A stretch of DNA of 64,000 bases from Lentimicrobium sp. L6 (GTDB lineage Bacteria > Bacteroidota > Bacteroidia > Bacteroidales > UBA12170), in assembly GCF_013166655.1 (NCBI RefSeq), contig NZ_JABKCA010000017.1, forward strand, positions 1-64,000, in the 5' to 3' direction. Within the stretch, counting starts at the first letter, position 1; every line of letters starts with the position of its first letter. The notes below the pieces were generated by a model, which saw nothing but the letters and a program-made list of their open reading frames with translations, did not search any database and was not told the DNA's origin. Positions 1 to 8,759 of the stretch are shown here, piece after piece. The translations under genes were made by a program, and so were the position numbers.

Positions 1-920
1 CCCCATTCCCATTCAACCTCAGTAGGGAGTCTGAATTCGTTCACAGCCACTTCACCTTTCTGATGTAACCACCTGTTCATCAAATCTGTTCTCCAATAAC
101 TAAAAGCTTTTGCTTGTTTCCAGTTTACACCAACAACAGGATAATTATCATAAGTTGGATGCCAAAAATAATTTTTAGCCATTGGATCATTATAACTATA
201 GGTAAAATCATGAATCCAACATAGTGTATCAGGATAAATATTGATATTTTCTGTTCTAATATAAATACTTCTGTCTTCGTAACCTTCTGGCCTATTTGCA
301 AAACCTCCTCTATCGGAAGGATAATCACCATCGGAAACTACATAACCCCGAGTATCTCTGGAATACTCCTTTTTAGCCGCAGCATGAAGATCAATCCAGT
401 AGTATTGATAAATCAATTTACGAGAATCAATTTGCTTTTTACGATAAAACCTTTCGTGAGTAGGAAGGTACATAACTTCTAATGCATCTCTAACTTCCTC
501 ATCTTCACTTTTCCAATCTATCTCGGTTTCCCAGTTTAAAAATGGAGGATCATATAACTCACCGGTTTCTTCATTCTCGGTGATTAAAAATTCTTCCTCA
601 TTTATTTGACCTAAATAGCCACGAGCTATTGAATCTCGCACCCAATTTACAAACTGTCGGTACTCATTGTTAGTAATTTCAGTTTCGTCCATATAAAAGG
701 ACTGAGTAGAAACAGTCTTGGGCTCGTGAACATGAGCGTAGGGTACATCTTGATCACTTGCACCCATCGTAAAGCTACCTAATGGTATGAAAACCATACC
801 ATAAGGAGCTGCCTGATAAAAGGCAGGGCGATCCTGTACACCTATTAATTCACCATTACCACTATTACTACAGCTTGTAGCAATAACCGCAATCAGTAAA
901 TAAAAAAACAGTTTTTTCAT
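1..920 (-). CDS. gldK: GldK/PorK-like gliding and T9SS lipoprotein (3' end cut by window edge)
   Basis: The reverse strand is open from an ATG at 918-920 to the window edge, about 306 codons without a stop. The product starts with a short hydrophobic signal ending in the lipobox IATSC, so it should be a lipoprotein. The body reads as a formylglycine-generating-enzyme-like (SUMF1) fold: MVFIPLGSFTMGASD near the start, MDETEITNNEYRQFV, and PVVGVNWKQAKAFSYWRT followed by FRLPTEVEWEW at the edge. This architecture is GldK/PorK, which forms the periplasmic ring of the type IX secretion system with GldN/PorN. It lies 73 bp downstream of porP in the same direction, the usual order porP-gldK-gldL-gldM-gldN; the rest of the operon would lie to the left. 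The lipobox plus FGE-like fold and the porP neighbour make the call strong. Confidence 0.9.
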   Translation of the reverse strand, partial: MKKLFFYLLIAVIATSCSNSGNGELIGVQDRPAFYQAAPYGMVFIPLGSFTMGASDQDVPYAHVHEPKTVSTQSFYMDETEITNNEYRQFVNWVRDSIARGYLGQINEEEFLITENEETGELYDPPFLNWETEIDWKSEDEEVRDALEVMYLPTHERFYRKKQIDSRKLIYQYYWIDLHAAAKKEYSRDTRGYVVSDGDYPSDRGGFANRPEGYEDRSIYIRTENINIYPDTLCWIHDFTYSYNDPMAKNYFWHPTYDNYPVVGVNWKQAKAFSYWRTDLMNRWLHQKGEVAVNEFRLPTEVEWEW

Positions 921-993
921 ATTAACTCCTGTCATTGATCTCAATATTATTACCAGAAAACATAGCAAATCTATAATAAAATATTCAATTATG

Positions 994-1923
994 CTATAAA
1001 AATCTAGTATTTTTATAACTTCTATTAGGTTTCTCAATCTCTAATTTAAAACAATATCCAAGCCTGATTTCATGCGACCCTCCGTTTTTTAGAGCATTCA
1101 TATTTATATCGTATGCATATCCAACTTTAATATTCTTATAATTCACTCCTGCCATTAGAGCAACTCCTTCTTGATGCTTATAAACAACGCCTCCCCAAAA
1201 GGATTTATTGTACTCGCCGATCACACCGACATTTAATAGGATTGGTGAATTTTGAGTGTATGCTAAAAACACAGAAGGTCTTACTTCAATTTTCGGCATT
1301 CTTACAAACTTCAAATTATAACCGCCAGTAAAATAATACCTTCTTTTTAGTTGTGTTTTACCTCCTGCCACCTCCATGGTTCCTTGATTTATCTGTGTAG
1401 AAGATAAGCCTAAATACCATTTATCGGATTTTTGATAATACAATCCAGCATCTATGTCAAAGATCATTCCCGATTCTTCTTCGGTAGAGGTTAGTAAAGG
1501 ATCTTCTCCTTGCACATTGAAGTAAGAAAAATCGACTTTCTTATTAGCCAAACCTATCCCAACTCCTATTCCCAACAAAGCATTACCAACTTTACGATGG
1601 TACGCATAGTTTAGTTTAACTTTTGTGGTACTAAATCCTCCAATCTGATCTGATGAAATAACACCACCCAAACCTCCTTTTAGCATTTTCACCGGGGACT
1701 CCAAGCTAACGGCATACACAGTTGGGGCTCCTTCGAGGCCTACCCACTGTTGTTTCATAATTCCAGTGGCGCAAATGGCATTTCTACTGCCCGTAAAACC
1801 TGGATTATAAACCGAAGGGACAAACATATACTGAGTGAATGTTTGCTCCTGCTGGGCCACCGAATCATTAACTATTACTAATATTATAATAAAAAAAGCT
1901 AAGGCTTTTTTAAACATATTCAT
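994..1923 (-). CDS. porP: Type IX secretion system membrane protein, PorP/SprF family
   Basis: 309 residues with a Sec signal peptide (cleavage probably after SVA, residue 23), then QQEQTFTQYMFVPSVYNPGFTGSR, the conserved opening of the PorP/SprF family, here seen as QYMFVPSVYNPGFTGS. The remainder alternates short beta strands and ends in an aromatic outer-membrane strand region (HEIRLGYCF), as expected for a barrel of about 14 strands. PorP proteins anchor T9SS cargo or adhesins at the cell surface and bind the trans-envelope core. This copy heads the operon that continues into gldK, so it is probably the core-operon PorP rather than one of the many cargo-linked SprF paralogues. An alternative start at the second Met (two residues in) is possible. 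Confidence 0.9.
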   Translation of the reverse strand: MNMFKKALAFFIIILVIVNDSVAQQEQTFTQYMFVPSVYNPGFTGSRNAICATGIMKQQWVGLEGAPTVYAVSLESPVKMLKGGLGGVISSDQIGGFSTTKVKLNYAYHRKVGNALLGIGVGIGLANKKVDFSYFNVQGEDPLLTSTEEESGMIFDIDAGLYYQKSDKWYLGLSSTQINQGTMEVAGGKTQLKRRYYFTGGYNLKFVRMPKIEVRPSVFLAYTQNSPILLNVGVIGEYNKSFWGGVVYKHQEGVALMAGVNYKNIKVGYAYDINMNALKNGGSHEIRLGYCFKLEIEKPNRSYKNTRFL

Positions 1924-2397
1924 TTGTTTTGGTTTTCTGATTATGGCCTTTAAATACTTGTGTAATATCGTTTATTTAAAGCTTTTCTCAGTTTTCATTT
2001 CTCATCCCTACAAACTTGCAAAACAAGGCCGTAAAAGTATAAAGTTTTTTCTAAAAATTAAAACAAACAAATAAGACATTTCAATAATGATTTCAACAGT
2101 CTGATTCATGCTATTATACTCAGTTTCAATTATAAAGTTTCAAGAAAAAAAATATCTTATTAAATCTGAATCGTTTCACTTAAAACAAATCGACTAAATA
2201 AATCCTAAACTGTCCATATCCATCATTTTATCGTGGTCTTTTTTGATTGCATTAATGATTTGATTTTTAGTGACTACAGTTACATACTTAGCCGTAGAAT
2301 ACTGAACCTATAACGCAATGAAATTAATTTTAGTATAAGTGGCTTTAGGTATTGATAATATATTACTTTTGCCACCGTTTTTTTAAGTATCACAACT
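1924..2397. other. Intergenic region between divergent porP and yitT-like gene
   Basis: A 474-bp AT-rich spacer between divergently transcribed genes; it must hold both promoters. A TACTTTTG -7 element for the right-hand gene is at 2364-2371. On the minus strand 2194-2307 there is a short open stretch ending MMDMDSLGFI-stop with no start codon; I could not link it to a family and treat it as chance or a much-decayed remnant. No tRNA, strong hairpin or repeat was seen. Confidence 0.5.
2364..2371 (+). promoter_or_regulatory. Putative -7 promoter element for the YitT-family gene
   Basis: TACTTTTG matches the Bacteroidota sigma-ABfr -7 consensus TAnnTTTG and lies 26 bp upstream of the ATG at 2398. 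No clear TTG -33 element sits 19-21 bp further up, so the assignment rests on the -7 box and its position. Confidence 0.45.
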
Positions 2398-3282
2398 ATG
2401 TCATTTGTAACAAAAGAAAAGCTTTTTAGTCTAGACTGGTTCAAAGTCTACAGCCTAATTTTACTAGGAACATTTATTATGTCTGCTGGCTTTGTATTCT
2501 TTATAAGCCCTTATAAAATGGCTCCTGGAGGCGTTTATGGGGTAGCCATCATTCTACACCACATGCTTGGATTACCCATAGGGATGGTCGGATTAGCATT
2601 AGACATTCCACTCACCTTAATTGGTATTAAAATACTAGGACCACGCTTCGGCATTAAAACTGTAGTTGGGTTTGTAAGTACTTCACTTTGGATCACCCTA
2701 CTGGAGAATCTTTGGGGTTATGAGGCTTTAGTGGACAACGCTCCTCTCCTTTCTTCAATTTATGGTGGTGCCTTGATTGGAGTTGGCCTAGGGATGGTAT
2801 TTAAAGCCAAAGCTACAAGTGGCGGTACAGATATTATTGCAATGATAGTCTCTAAGTATACCAAACTACCCGTTGGTCAAGCATTAATTATTATTGATTC
2901 AGTTATTGTATTGGGAGGATTAGTTGCCTTTGGAGACTGGATGATCCCTCTTTTAAGTTGGCTGGTTATCTTCCTAACTGGTAAAATTATTGATGCCATG
3001 GTAGAAGGAGTTGGCTACGAAAAATCGGTGATGATTATTTCTGAAAAGCATGAATTAATAAGAGATAAGATTATTAATGATATGAGACGTGGAGGAACTT
3101 ATTTAAATGGCACAGGCATGTATCAAGGTGCTGAGAAAAAAATCATCATGACTGTGGTTACTAGAAGAGAATTGGTGCTATTAAAACATTTCATCGGAAG
3201 TATTGATAACAAAGCTTTCATTATGGTTTCTGATGCAAATGAAATCATGGGAGATGGTTTTAAATCTCTTAATGACGATTAA
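2398..3282 (+). CDS. YitT family integral membrane protein
   Basis: 294 residues. The N-terminal 200 residues hold five or six hydrophobic segments with the family's recognisable KMAPGGVYGVAIILHH and KATSGGTDIIAMIVSK glycine-rich motifs. The C-terminal ~85 residues form a soluble DUF2179 domain, with RRGGTYLNGTGMYQGAEKK and a VSDANEIMGDGFK tail. The length and two-domain layout match the YitT family (DUF161 plus DUF2179), an inner-membrane family of unsettled transport function. It is a single-gene unit: upstream lies a divergent gene, and a strong terminator follows within 20 bp. Start chosen at the ATG that follows the promoter box. Confidence 0.9.
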   Translation: MSFVTKEKLFSLDWFKVYSLILLGTFIMSAGFVFFISPYKMAPGGVYGVAIILHHMLGLPIGMVGLALDIPLTLIGIKILGPRFGIKTVVGFVSTSLWITLLENLWGYEALVDNAPLLSSIYGGALIGVGLGMVFKAKATSGGTDIIAMIVSKYTKLPVGQALIIIDSVIVLGGLVAFGDWMIPLLSWLVIFLTGKIIDAMVEGVGYEKSVMIISEKHELIRDKIINDMRRGGTYLNGTGMYQGAEKKIIMTVVTRRELVLLKHFIGSIDNKAFIMVSDANEIMGDGFKSLNDD

Positions 3283-3299
3283 TAATACTATTCGAATAT

Positions 3300-3339
3300 A
3301 AAAACAAAGGGCTACGAAATTTCGTAGCCCTTTGTTTTT
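3300..3339. terminator. Bidirectional rho-independent terminator
   Basis: A perfect 40-bp palindrome: AAAAACAAAGGGCTACGAAA is followed directly by its reverse complement. The GC-rich core is flanked by an A-run and a T-run, so it can terminate transcription on both strands. It sits between the convergent yitT-like gene (stop 3282) and S46 peptidase gene (stop 3355). Confidence 0.9.
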
Positions 3340-3354
3340 ATGGCATCATCAGCT

Positions 3355-5517
3355 TTATTTAATCAAAGACATTTCTTCAACCAAATGGCCAGCACCAGCA
3401 AACTTATCTATGATAAATAGACAATATCTAATATCTAATGTAATATTTCTACATTGGTCAGGATCATAAACGATATCGCTCATGGTTCCTTCCCAGTTTC
3501 TATCAAAATTTATTCCGATTAAATGGCCATCGGCATTAAACACTGGACTGCCTGAGTTACCTCCAGTAGTATGATTAGAAGCTGCAAAACACACATTCAT
3601 CTGACCTTCTTTATTGGCATAAGCTCCAAAATCCTTCTCTTGATAAAGCTTTTTCAATTGATCTTTCACCACATAGTCGTAAATATCTGGATTTTCTTTT
3701 TGCATGATTCCATCTAAGGTGGTAAAGTGCTCATAATAGACTCCATCTCTAGGAAAGTACCCATCCACCTGACCATAAGCAATACGCATAGTGAAATTTG
3801 CATCAGGATAGAAAACCTCTGTGGGTTGATAATCCATCTGCATTTGCATATACGCTCTATCCAAGCCTTGTAAACCACTTGTTAAATCTTCTGAAGCCTC
3901 CTTAATCTCTTCACTTTTATTTGTTAAACTTTGAGAAAATTGAAAGGCAGGATCTTTTTTTATGGTTTTCAGAAACTTCTTATCATGCTTAGCCAAAAGA
4001 CTGGTTAAATCATCTTGTTGGGTAAAGATAGACTTTTCAAATAAGTAAGAAACATACTTTTTAAAATCATTTTTATATTTCTTCTCAATAAAAGTAAAAT
4101 AATCTGGAAGGTCTTCAGTATCTACTCCTACATAATACTCATCCAACAAACGCACAGCAATAGCTTCATCAATAGGCTGATAATAGTTTTTGAAGAAACT
4201 TGCAATACTCTTGTCCAACTTTACTGCCATCTCCTCGATTTTAGTTTCATCAAGCTCCTCTTTTTCCAATTCCTCTATGATATTTTGAAATCTAGAAGCA
4301 AACGAAACTAATTCTATACCCATCCCCGCTTCACGATAATACTGATATTGCTTCGTCCATGGGCTAAGTTCTGCATATAGTTTCCTATATTCAGGTATAA
4401 CATCAGAATACTTGGCTTTCATTTCAGGATTTTCATCCATCCACTTTATCATCTCATTTTCTTTAATAAACTTGTTTTCAATGGCATTCATTCTTTTAAT
4501 ACCTTTATTTTCACCTTGCCATTTTTTCCAGCCATTAGCCAACGAGGCCACTTTACCTGCATATTGAATTCTAACTTTTGGATCTAAGTTTTGTGCCGCT
4601 TTCATGATATCTAAGCGAATGGTACGCATTTTTATCTTGATCGGATTTTCTTCTTCGGTAATTAATTTCACTGCATCTGAAACCAAATATTCTCTAGTAG
4701 TTCCGGGATATCCATAAACGAAAGTGAAGTCTCCTTTTTCAACACCTTGCAGGGAAATCTTTAAATGTTTCTTTGGATTGTATGGAACATTATCTTTAGC
4801 ATATTTAGCTGGACGATTGTTCTCATCAGCATAAATTCTGAAAAGGCTAAAGTCACCAGTATGACGCGGCCACATCCAGTTATCTGTATCACCACCGAAC
4901 TTGCCAATATTGCTTGGAGGTGCACCAACCAATCGAATGTCCTTATAAACTTCGTAGAAGAACATGAAATATCTGTTTCCAGAGAAGAATGGTTTAATGA
5001 CAATATCAATGCCATTATCCATAGCATTGGCTTCTTTTAGCTTCTTGATATTGTCCTTTACTAATTCATCTCGTTTTTTCTCGTCCAACTGCTCATCTAT
5101 TCCTTTTAAAACCTCCTCAGTTACTTCTCTCATTTCCACAAGAAAAGTAGCAGTCAGGCCAGGGTTAACTAACTCCTCACCTTTATCCATGGCCCAAAAA
5201 CCATCGGTTAAATAATCATGCTCAATACTACTATGAGATTGGATTTGTCCATAACCACAATGGTGATTGGTTAAAAGTAATCCTTGATCACTGATCAATT
5301 CACCTGTGCATCCTCTACCAAAAATCACGATGGCATCTTTTAAGCTGGCATTATTTATACTATAAATATCTTCTGCCGTAATATTCATACCCATTTCTTT
5401 CATCTGTGCCTCGTTCAATTCTCCAAGAAATAAAGGAATCCACATGCCTTCTTTTGCAGAAAGTTGCGAGGTAAAAACAGTGAGAAACAGAAGAAAAATG
5501 ATACTAATTCTTTTCAT
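3355..5517 (-). CDS. S46 family dipeptidyl-peptidase, DPP11-like (Asp/Glu-specific)
   Basis: 720 residues with a Sec signal peptide (residues 1-21, ending QLSA) and a mature start KEGMWIPLF typical of S46 enzymes. The serine-protease triad is readable: His85 in LTNHHCGYG, Asp222 in PRHTGDFS, Ser655 in TGGNSGSP. The residue 18 after the serine is Arg673 (GINFDRNWEG); in characterised Porphyromonas enzymes Arg at this place marks DPP11 (acidic P1 residue) and Gly marks DPP7. The numbering of His85, Ser655 and Arg673 coincides with what I recall for the P. gingivalis enzyme. It would release dipeptides from peptides in the periplasm. The gene begins 8 bp after ridA and is probably co-transcribed with it. 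Family assignment is very secure; the specificity is an inference from one residue. Confidence 0.93.
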   Translation of the reverse strand: MKRISIIFLLFLTVFTSQLSAKEGMWIPLFLGELNEAQMKEMGMNITAEDIYSINNASLKDAIVIFGRGCTGELISDQGLLLTNHHCGYGQIQSHSSIEHDYLTDGFWAMDKGEELVNPGLTATFLVEMREVTEEVLKGIDEQLDEKKRDELVKDNIKKLKEANAMDNGIDIVIKPFFSGNRYFMFFYEVYKDIRLVGAPPSNIGKFGGDTDNWMWPRHTGDFSLFRIYADENNRPAKYAKDNVPYNPKKHLKISLQGVEKGDFTFVYGYPGTTREYLVSDAVKLITEEENPIKIKMRTIRLDIMKAAQNLDPKVRIQYAGKVASLANGWKKWQGENKGIKRMNAIENKFIKENEMIKWMDENPEMKAKYSDVIPEYRKLYAELSPWTKQYQYYREAGMGIELVSFASRFQNIIEELEKEELDETKIEEMAVKLDKSIASFFKNYYQPIDEAIAVRLLDEYYVGVDTEDLPDYFTFIEKKYKNDFKKYVSYLFEKSIFTQQDDLTSLLAKHDKKFLKTIKKDPAFQFSQSLTNKSEEIKEASEDLTSGLQGLDRAYMQMQMDYQPTEVFYPDANFTMRIAYGQVDGYFPRDGVYYEHFTTLDGIMQKENPDIYDYVVKDQLKKLYQEKDFGAYANKEGQMNVCFAASNHTTGGNSGSPVFNADGHLIGINFDRNWEGTMSDIVYDPDQCRNITLDIRYCLFIIDKFAGAGHLVEEMSLIK

Positions 5518-5525
5518 ATTTGATA

Positions 5526-5903
5526 CTATTTAATAGCTAAAGTTTCAATTTCTACTAAAACACCTAATGGTAATTCTTTTACAGCAAAAGCAGCACGTGC
5601 TGGAGGATTCTCTGGATAATATTTACCGTAAACTTCATTCATTGCGGCAAAGTTTGACATATCAGAAAGCAAACATGTAGATTTTACTACATCAGAAAAA
5701 GAATAACCCGCGGATTGTAAAATGGATTCAATATTCTTCATGACCTGCTCTGTTTGTTCCGTAATTCCACCTTCTACGACTTTAGAAGTTGCAGGATCAA
5801 CTGGAACTTGACCAGAAACAAATAATTGTCCATTTTTCTCAATGGCCTGACTGTAAGGGCCGATAGCCTTAGGAGCCTTTTCGGTAAATATAACTTTTTT
5901 CAT
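5526..5903 (-). CDS. ridA: RidA family reactive intermediate/imine deaminase
   Basis: 125 residues, full length for the YjgF/YER057c/UK114 family. The signature is present: GPYSQAI near residue 15, LFVSGQVPVDP, and PPARAAFAVKELPLGVLVEIE, with Arg103 that binds the substrate carboxylate and Glu120 of the active site. RidA hydrolyses enamine/imine intermediates released by PLP enzymes such as threonine dehydratase, protecting other PLP enzymes. It is the first gene of a two-gene unit with the S46 peptidase and has its own well-formed promoter just upstream. Confidence 0.95.
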   Translation of the reverse strand: MKKVIFTEKAPKAIGPYSQAIEKNGQLFVSGQVPVDPATSKVVEGGITEQTEQVMKNIESILQSAGYSFSDVVKSTCLLSDMSNFAAMNEVYGKYYPENPPARAAFAVKELPLGVLVEIETLAIK

Positions 5904-5941
5904 TTGAGTGTATTTAATTGTGTAACATTAAAAAATCAGCC

Positions 5942-5972
5942 CAAAGATAGACTGAATTTATAATTTCACCAA
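5942..5972 (-). promoter_or_regulatory. Promoter of the ridA-dpp11 operon
   Basis: On the minus strand TTG (5970-5972) is followed after 20 bp by TATCTTTG (5942-5949), an exact match to the Bacteroidota arrangement TTG-N19-21-TAnnTTTG. It lies about 40 bp upstream of the ridA start. Confidence 0.7.
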
Positions 5973-5990
5973 AGAAGTAAAAGAAGGTAA

Positions 5991-8702
5991 TTAATAATCG
6001 AGGTGACTCTTTTTCTTCTCCACTTTTAGGTCCTTAAACATGGAAGATTTAATATTGATACTGAAGTTCCAACTTTTCCAAGTTCCGAATGGGGTCCAGT
6101 TGAAACGCATTTCCCAGCAATGGAGGTCTCTAACAATATCAATCATGGTAGTAGTCAATTTTTCGTTTTTGAAATCATAACCCGATCGAAAATTCATCTT
6201 CCAATTTGGAGTGAGTTGCAGATTCGCTGTAAATCCCAAAGTTTGGGTGACATCATTATCTCTGATTAATTCATAATTAAGATAATCATGCCTCATATTA
6301 TAACTTAAATTATAAGATAAATTTATAGACCAAGGTATAGTTCCTGACTTGGTTTCTTCCTTCTTTTTATCTATTGACTTTGGTTTGTCTTCTTTTTTAA
6401 ACAACCCATCTTTTAGGGTATTATTATTTAATGTCAAGTTTAAACCCGTGGACCAACTCATATTCTCCATTCTATAAAGCCTACGATTCACACTCCACTC
6501 TGTTTGGTTCAAATTCTTGGTTCCTGCTGAGTCAAGAATATATGGATCCCAAAGACTATTATATCTGATATCGATATTCTTAAATAATTTAGTCCTACCA
6601 CTAATCCTCAATGGTTGCCAATTTAAAGAATCTACGGCCATATTATAGGAAGTTGTAAAAGTTAGGTTATCAATCAAAACGATTTTGCGATCTCCAGTCA
6701 CCGTATCATTTCTATCTCTAACTTTCATTTCAATATTATTGGCTAATGAAAAGTTAAGATTCCCACTTTTGCCACTTCCTGGACTGCCATAAATTCCGTT
6801 AGCAAATAGAGAATACTCCACAACCTCCTCTGTGTAGGCATTAATATAAGAATCATAATAACCATATTGAGATTCACTAAAATCAGGGCGATAAGAGAAA
6901 CCTACAGTTGGAGTTACCACATGCCTAATGGCTTTTACTGGTGAATTCTTCCCAAAAGAATACATCCCATATAACTTTGTAGATACATTGGAACTCAAGC
7001 TAAAATCATTGGCCGTAATAAATCCACTAATTGTATCTTGTCCCATTGAACCTAGAGTATCATTATCAATATTAGTAGCGTCGATCCAATACCTATCAAT
7101 ATGCTGTGAATACCACCTTGATGTTAAATTAATAGAATTGGTCCAGTTTAAATACTTCAAAATCTTAACACTACTACTGATAGGGATTTTGTGCTGCATC
7201 CCATTATTAAAATACTGTTCCCAACCTGGGGCAAACATCATAGAATCGGCAACAGACACTGTATTCTTAGCATCCATGGTATAAGTCAAGTAAATATTAT
7301 CGTACCATTTTAATGCACCTGCCTTGTCTTTTTTTCTAAAAGGATAAAAACGAGTTCCGCTCAATGAGATTTGCGGCAAGGTCATGGTTACTATTTTTGT
7401 TTGAGTATTCTGACTATGCGACAAGTTGGCATTAAAGTTCCAATTCTCGCCAAAACGAGTAGAATAGTTTACACTTGACTGAAAAGTACTAGATACTTTA
7501 TCTTCATAGGTATTGCTAAGCTCATATTGATTATAAGAACTTGAACGCATATTCACATTGGCTGAAAATTTACTTTTCGGTCTGGATTTAGGGTCTTGGG
7601 AGTGACTCCATTGAATGGCAAAGTCATTACTTTTATTATAATCTGGAGAACCTTCGCTTCCCACAATATTTATGGCATATTTTAAATTTAGATTACCTGT
7701 ATACCTATATCTTTTCTTATAAGAAGCTTTGGTATTAAGAGCCCACGAACCTCTTGTATAAATACTTCCTAAAAATTCTAGGTCCATATAATCGCTTACC
7801 GCCCAATAATATCCCCCATCCCTAAAATAAAAACCCTGTGAAGCAGATTCTCCATAAGAAGGTATAATGATACCGCTTTGTTTTCCACTTTGGTTAGGAA
7901 ATAACCCAAAAGGAACCAGCAGAGGAGTCGGCACATCAGCAATCTCAAAATAAGCTGGACCTGTGATAATTTTATCACCAGGTATTACTTTCGATTTACG
8001 AAAACGGAAGGCATAATGTGGATGGTCGAGATCACAAGTGGTAAACCTACCTCCCTGTATATAAGCAGTATTATCTGGCATTTTCTTAATTTTCTCACCA
8101 TGTAAAAATCCACCACTTTCTTCTGTGGAAACTCCAGATATTAATCCTTTTTTAGTATCGAAATTATATTTCATCTCCACACTAGCAAATTCATCATCAG
8201 ATTCTTTAAAGATAGGCTCCCCCATCACTTTTCCAGTACTGTCTTCCATTCCTCGTGAATAAATCTCATTTTTAGTAAAATCTATTTCCATATAATCACC
8301 TTGCAGATTAATACTACCATAAGTGATGTTATCTTCTTTATACAAAAAGACCTTTCGAGTTCTTAAATCAAAACGAAGGGAATCTTTGGCCTGATAATCT
8401 ACTTGCGCATCCAAAGTGGAGGATTGCATGGGGGGAATTGAATCCATCGCTACAGAATCATTAGCAATTGTATCCATTTTTATGAGCAACGAATCAACAA
8501 TTTTTATTGAATCTGGCATCAAAATTGAAGAAGAATCCACCAATATGGGATTTAACAGGCTGTCTTTTCCTGCATCAACCGTGCTATTATTTTGCCCACT
8601 TACATTGAGTATGAGGCTAAACAATAGAACTGTTGACAGAAAGCGAAAGCAATTTCCTGTTGATAAATTCGTTAACAATTTGTATATGATGTTATTAGAC
8701 AA
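5991..8702 (-). CDS. lptD: LPS-assembly outer membrane protein LptD, Bacteroidota type
   Basis: 903 residues. There is a signal segment (LLFSLILNVSGQ) and then an S/D-rich linker to about residue 100. An OstA/jellyroll-like domain follows (LRTRKVFLYKEDNITYGSIN, LQGDYMEIDFTKNEIYSRG). A long C-terminal barrel with many alternating aromatic strands comes next, including the LptD motif PYFEIADVPTPLLVPFGLFP-like run at about residues 250-270 and YYWAVSDYMDLEFLGSIYTR. The protein inserts LPS into the outer leaflet of the outer membrane. No LptE is visible in the window. It is divergent from the amidase gene with overlapping promoter boxes, and a second OstA-domain protein lies 2.4 kb away, so this is an envelope-assembly neighbourhood. 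Confidence 0.88.
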   Translation of the reverse strand: MSNNIIYKLLTNLSTGNCFRFLSTVLLFSLILNVSGQNNSTVDAGKDSLLNPILVDSSSILMPDSIKIVDSLLIKMDTIANDSVAMDSIPPMQSSTLDAQVDYQAKDSLRFDLRTRKVFLYKEDNITYGSINLQGDYMEIDFTKNEIYSRGMEDSTGKVMGEPIFKESDDEFASVEMKYNFDTKKGLISGVSTEESGGFLHGEKIKKMPDNTAYIQGGRFTTCDLDHPHYAFRFRKSKVIPGDKIITGPAYFEIADVPTPLLVPFGLFPNQSGKQSGIIIPSYGESASQGFYFRDGGYYWAVSDYMDLEFLGSIYTRGSWALNTKASYKKRYRYTGNLNLKYAINIVGSEGSPDYNKSNDFAIQWSHSQDPKSRPKSKFSANVNMRSSSYNQYELSNTYEDKVSSTFQSSVNYSTRFGENWNFNANLSHSQNTQTKIVTMTLPQISLSGTRFYPFRKKDKAGALKWYDNIYLTYTMDAKNTVSVADSMMFAPGWEQYFNNGMQHKIPISSSVKILKYLNWTNSINLTSRWYSQHIDRYWIDATNIDNDTLGSMGQDTISGFITANDFSLSSNVSTKLYGMYSFGKNSPVKAIRHVVTPTVGFSYRPDFSESQYGYYDSYINAYTEEVVEYSLFANGIYGSPGSGKSGNLNFSLANNIEMKVRDRNDTVTGDRKIVLIDNLTFTTSYNMAVDSLNWQPLRISGRTKLFKNIDIRYNSLWDPYILDSAGTKNLNQTEWSVNRRLYRMENMSWSTGLNLTLNNNTLKDGLFKKEDKPKSIDKKKEETKSGTIPWSINLSYNLSYNMRHDYLNYELIRDNDVTQTLGFTANLQLTPNWKMNFRSGYDFKNEKLTTTMIDIVRDLHCWEMRFNWTPFGTWKSWNFSINIKSSMFKDLKVEKKKSHLDY

Positions 8703-8728
8703 ATAGTCTTATTCAATAATTTTAAAGC

Positions 8729-8746
8729 CAAAACTAAATAAATTTG
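8729..8746. promoter_or_regulatory. Back-to-back -7 elements for lptD (-) and amidase (+)
   Basis: On the minus strand TAGTTTTG occupies 8729-8736; on the plus strand TAAATTTG occupies 8739-8746, only 2 bp away. A minus-strand TTG at 8755-8757 lies 18 bp upstream of the first box. Both boxes lie within 35 bp of their start codons, so the two promoters must overlap and could exclude each other. Confidence 0.55.
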
Positions 8747-8759
8747 CCATAAAACAAGT

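Noticed and set aside
125-331. Minus-strand open frame in the first 331 bp
   Set aside because: It lies within gldK in another frame and is a shadow of it.
2194-2307. Minus-strand 37-codon open stretch ending in MMDMDSLGFI
   Set aside because: No start codon, flanked by an in-frame stop, low-complexity Met/Asp content and no recognisable family; may be chance.
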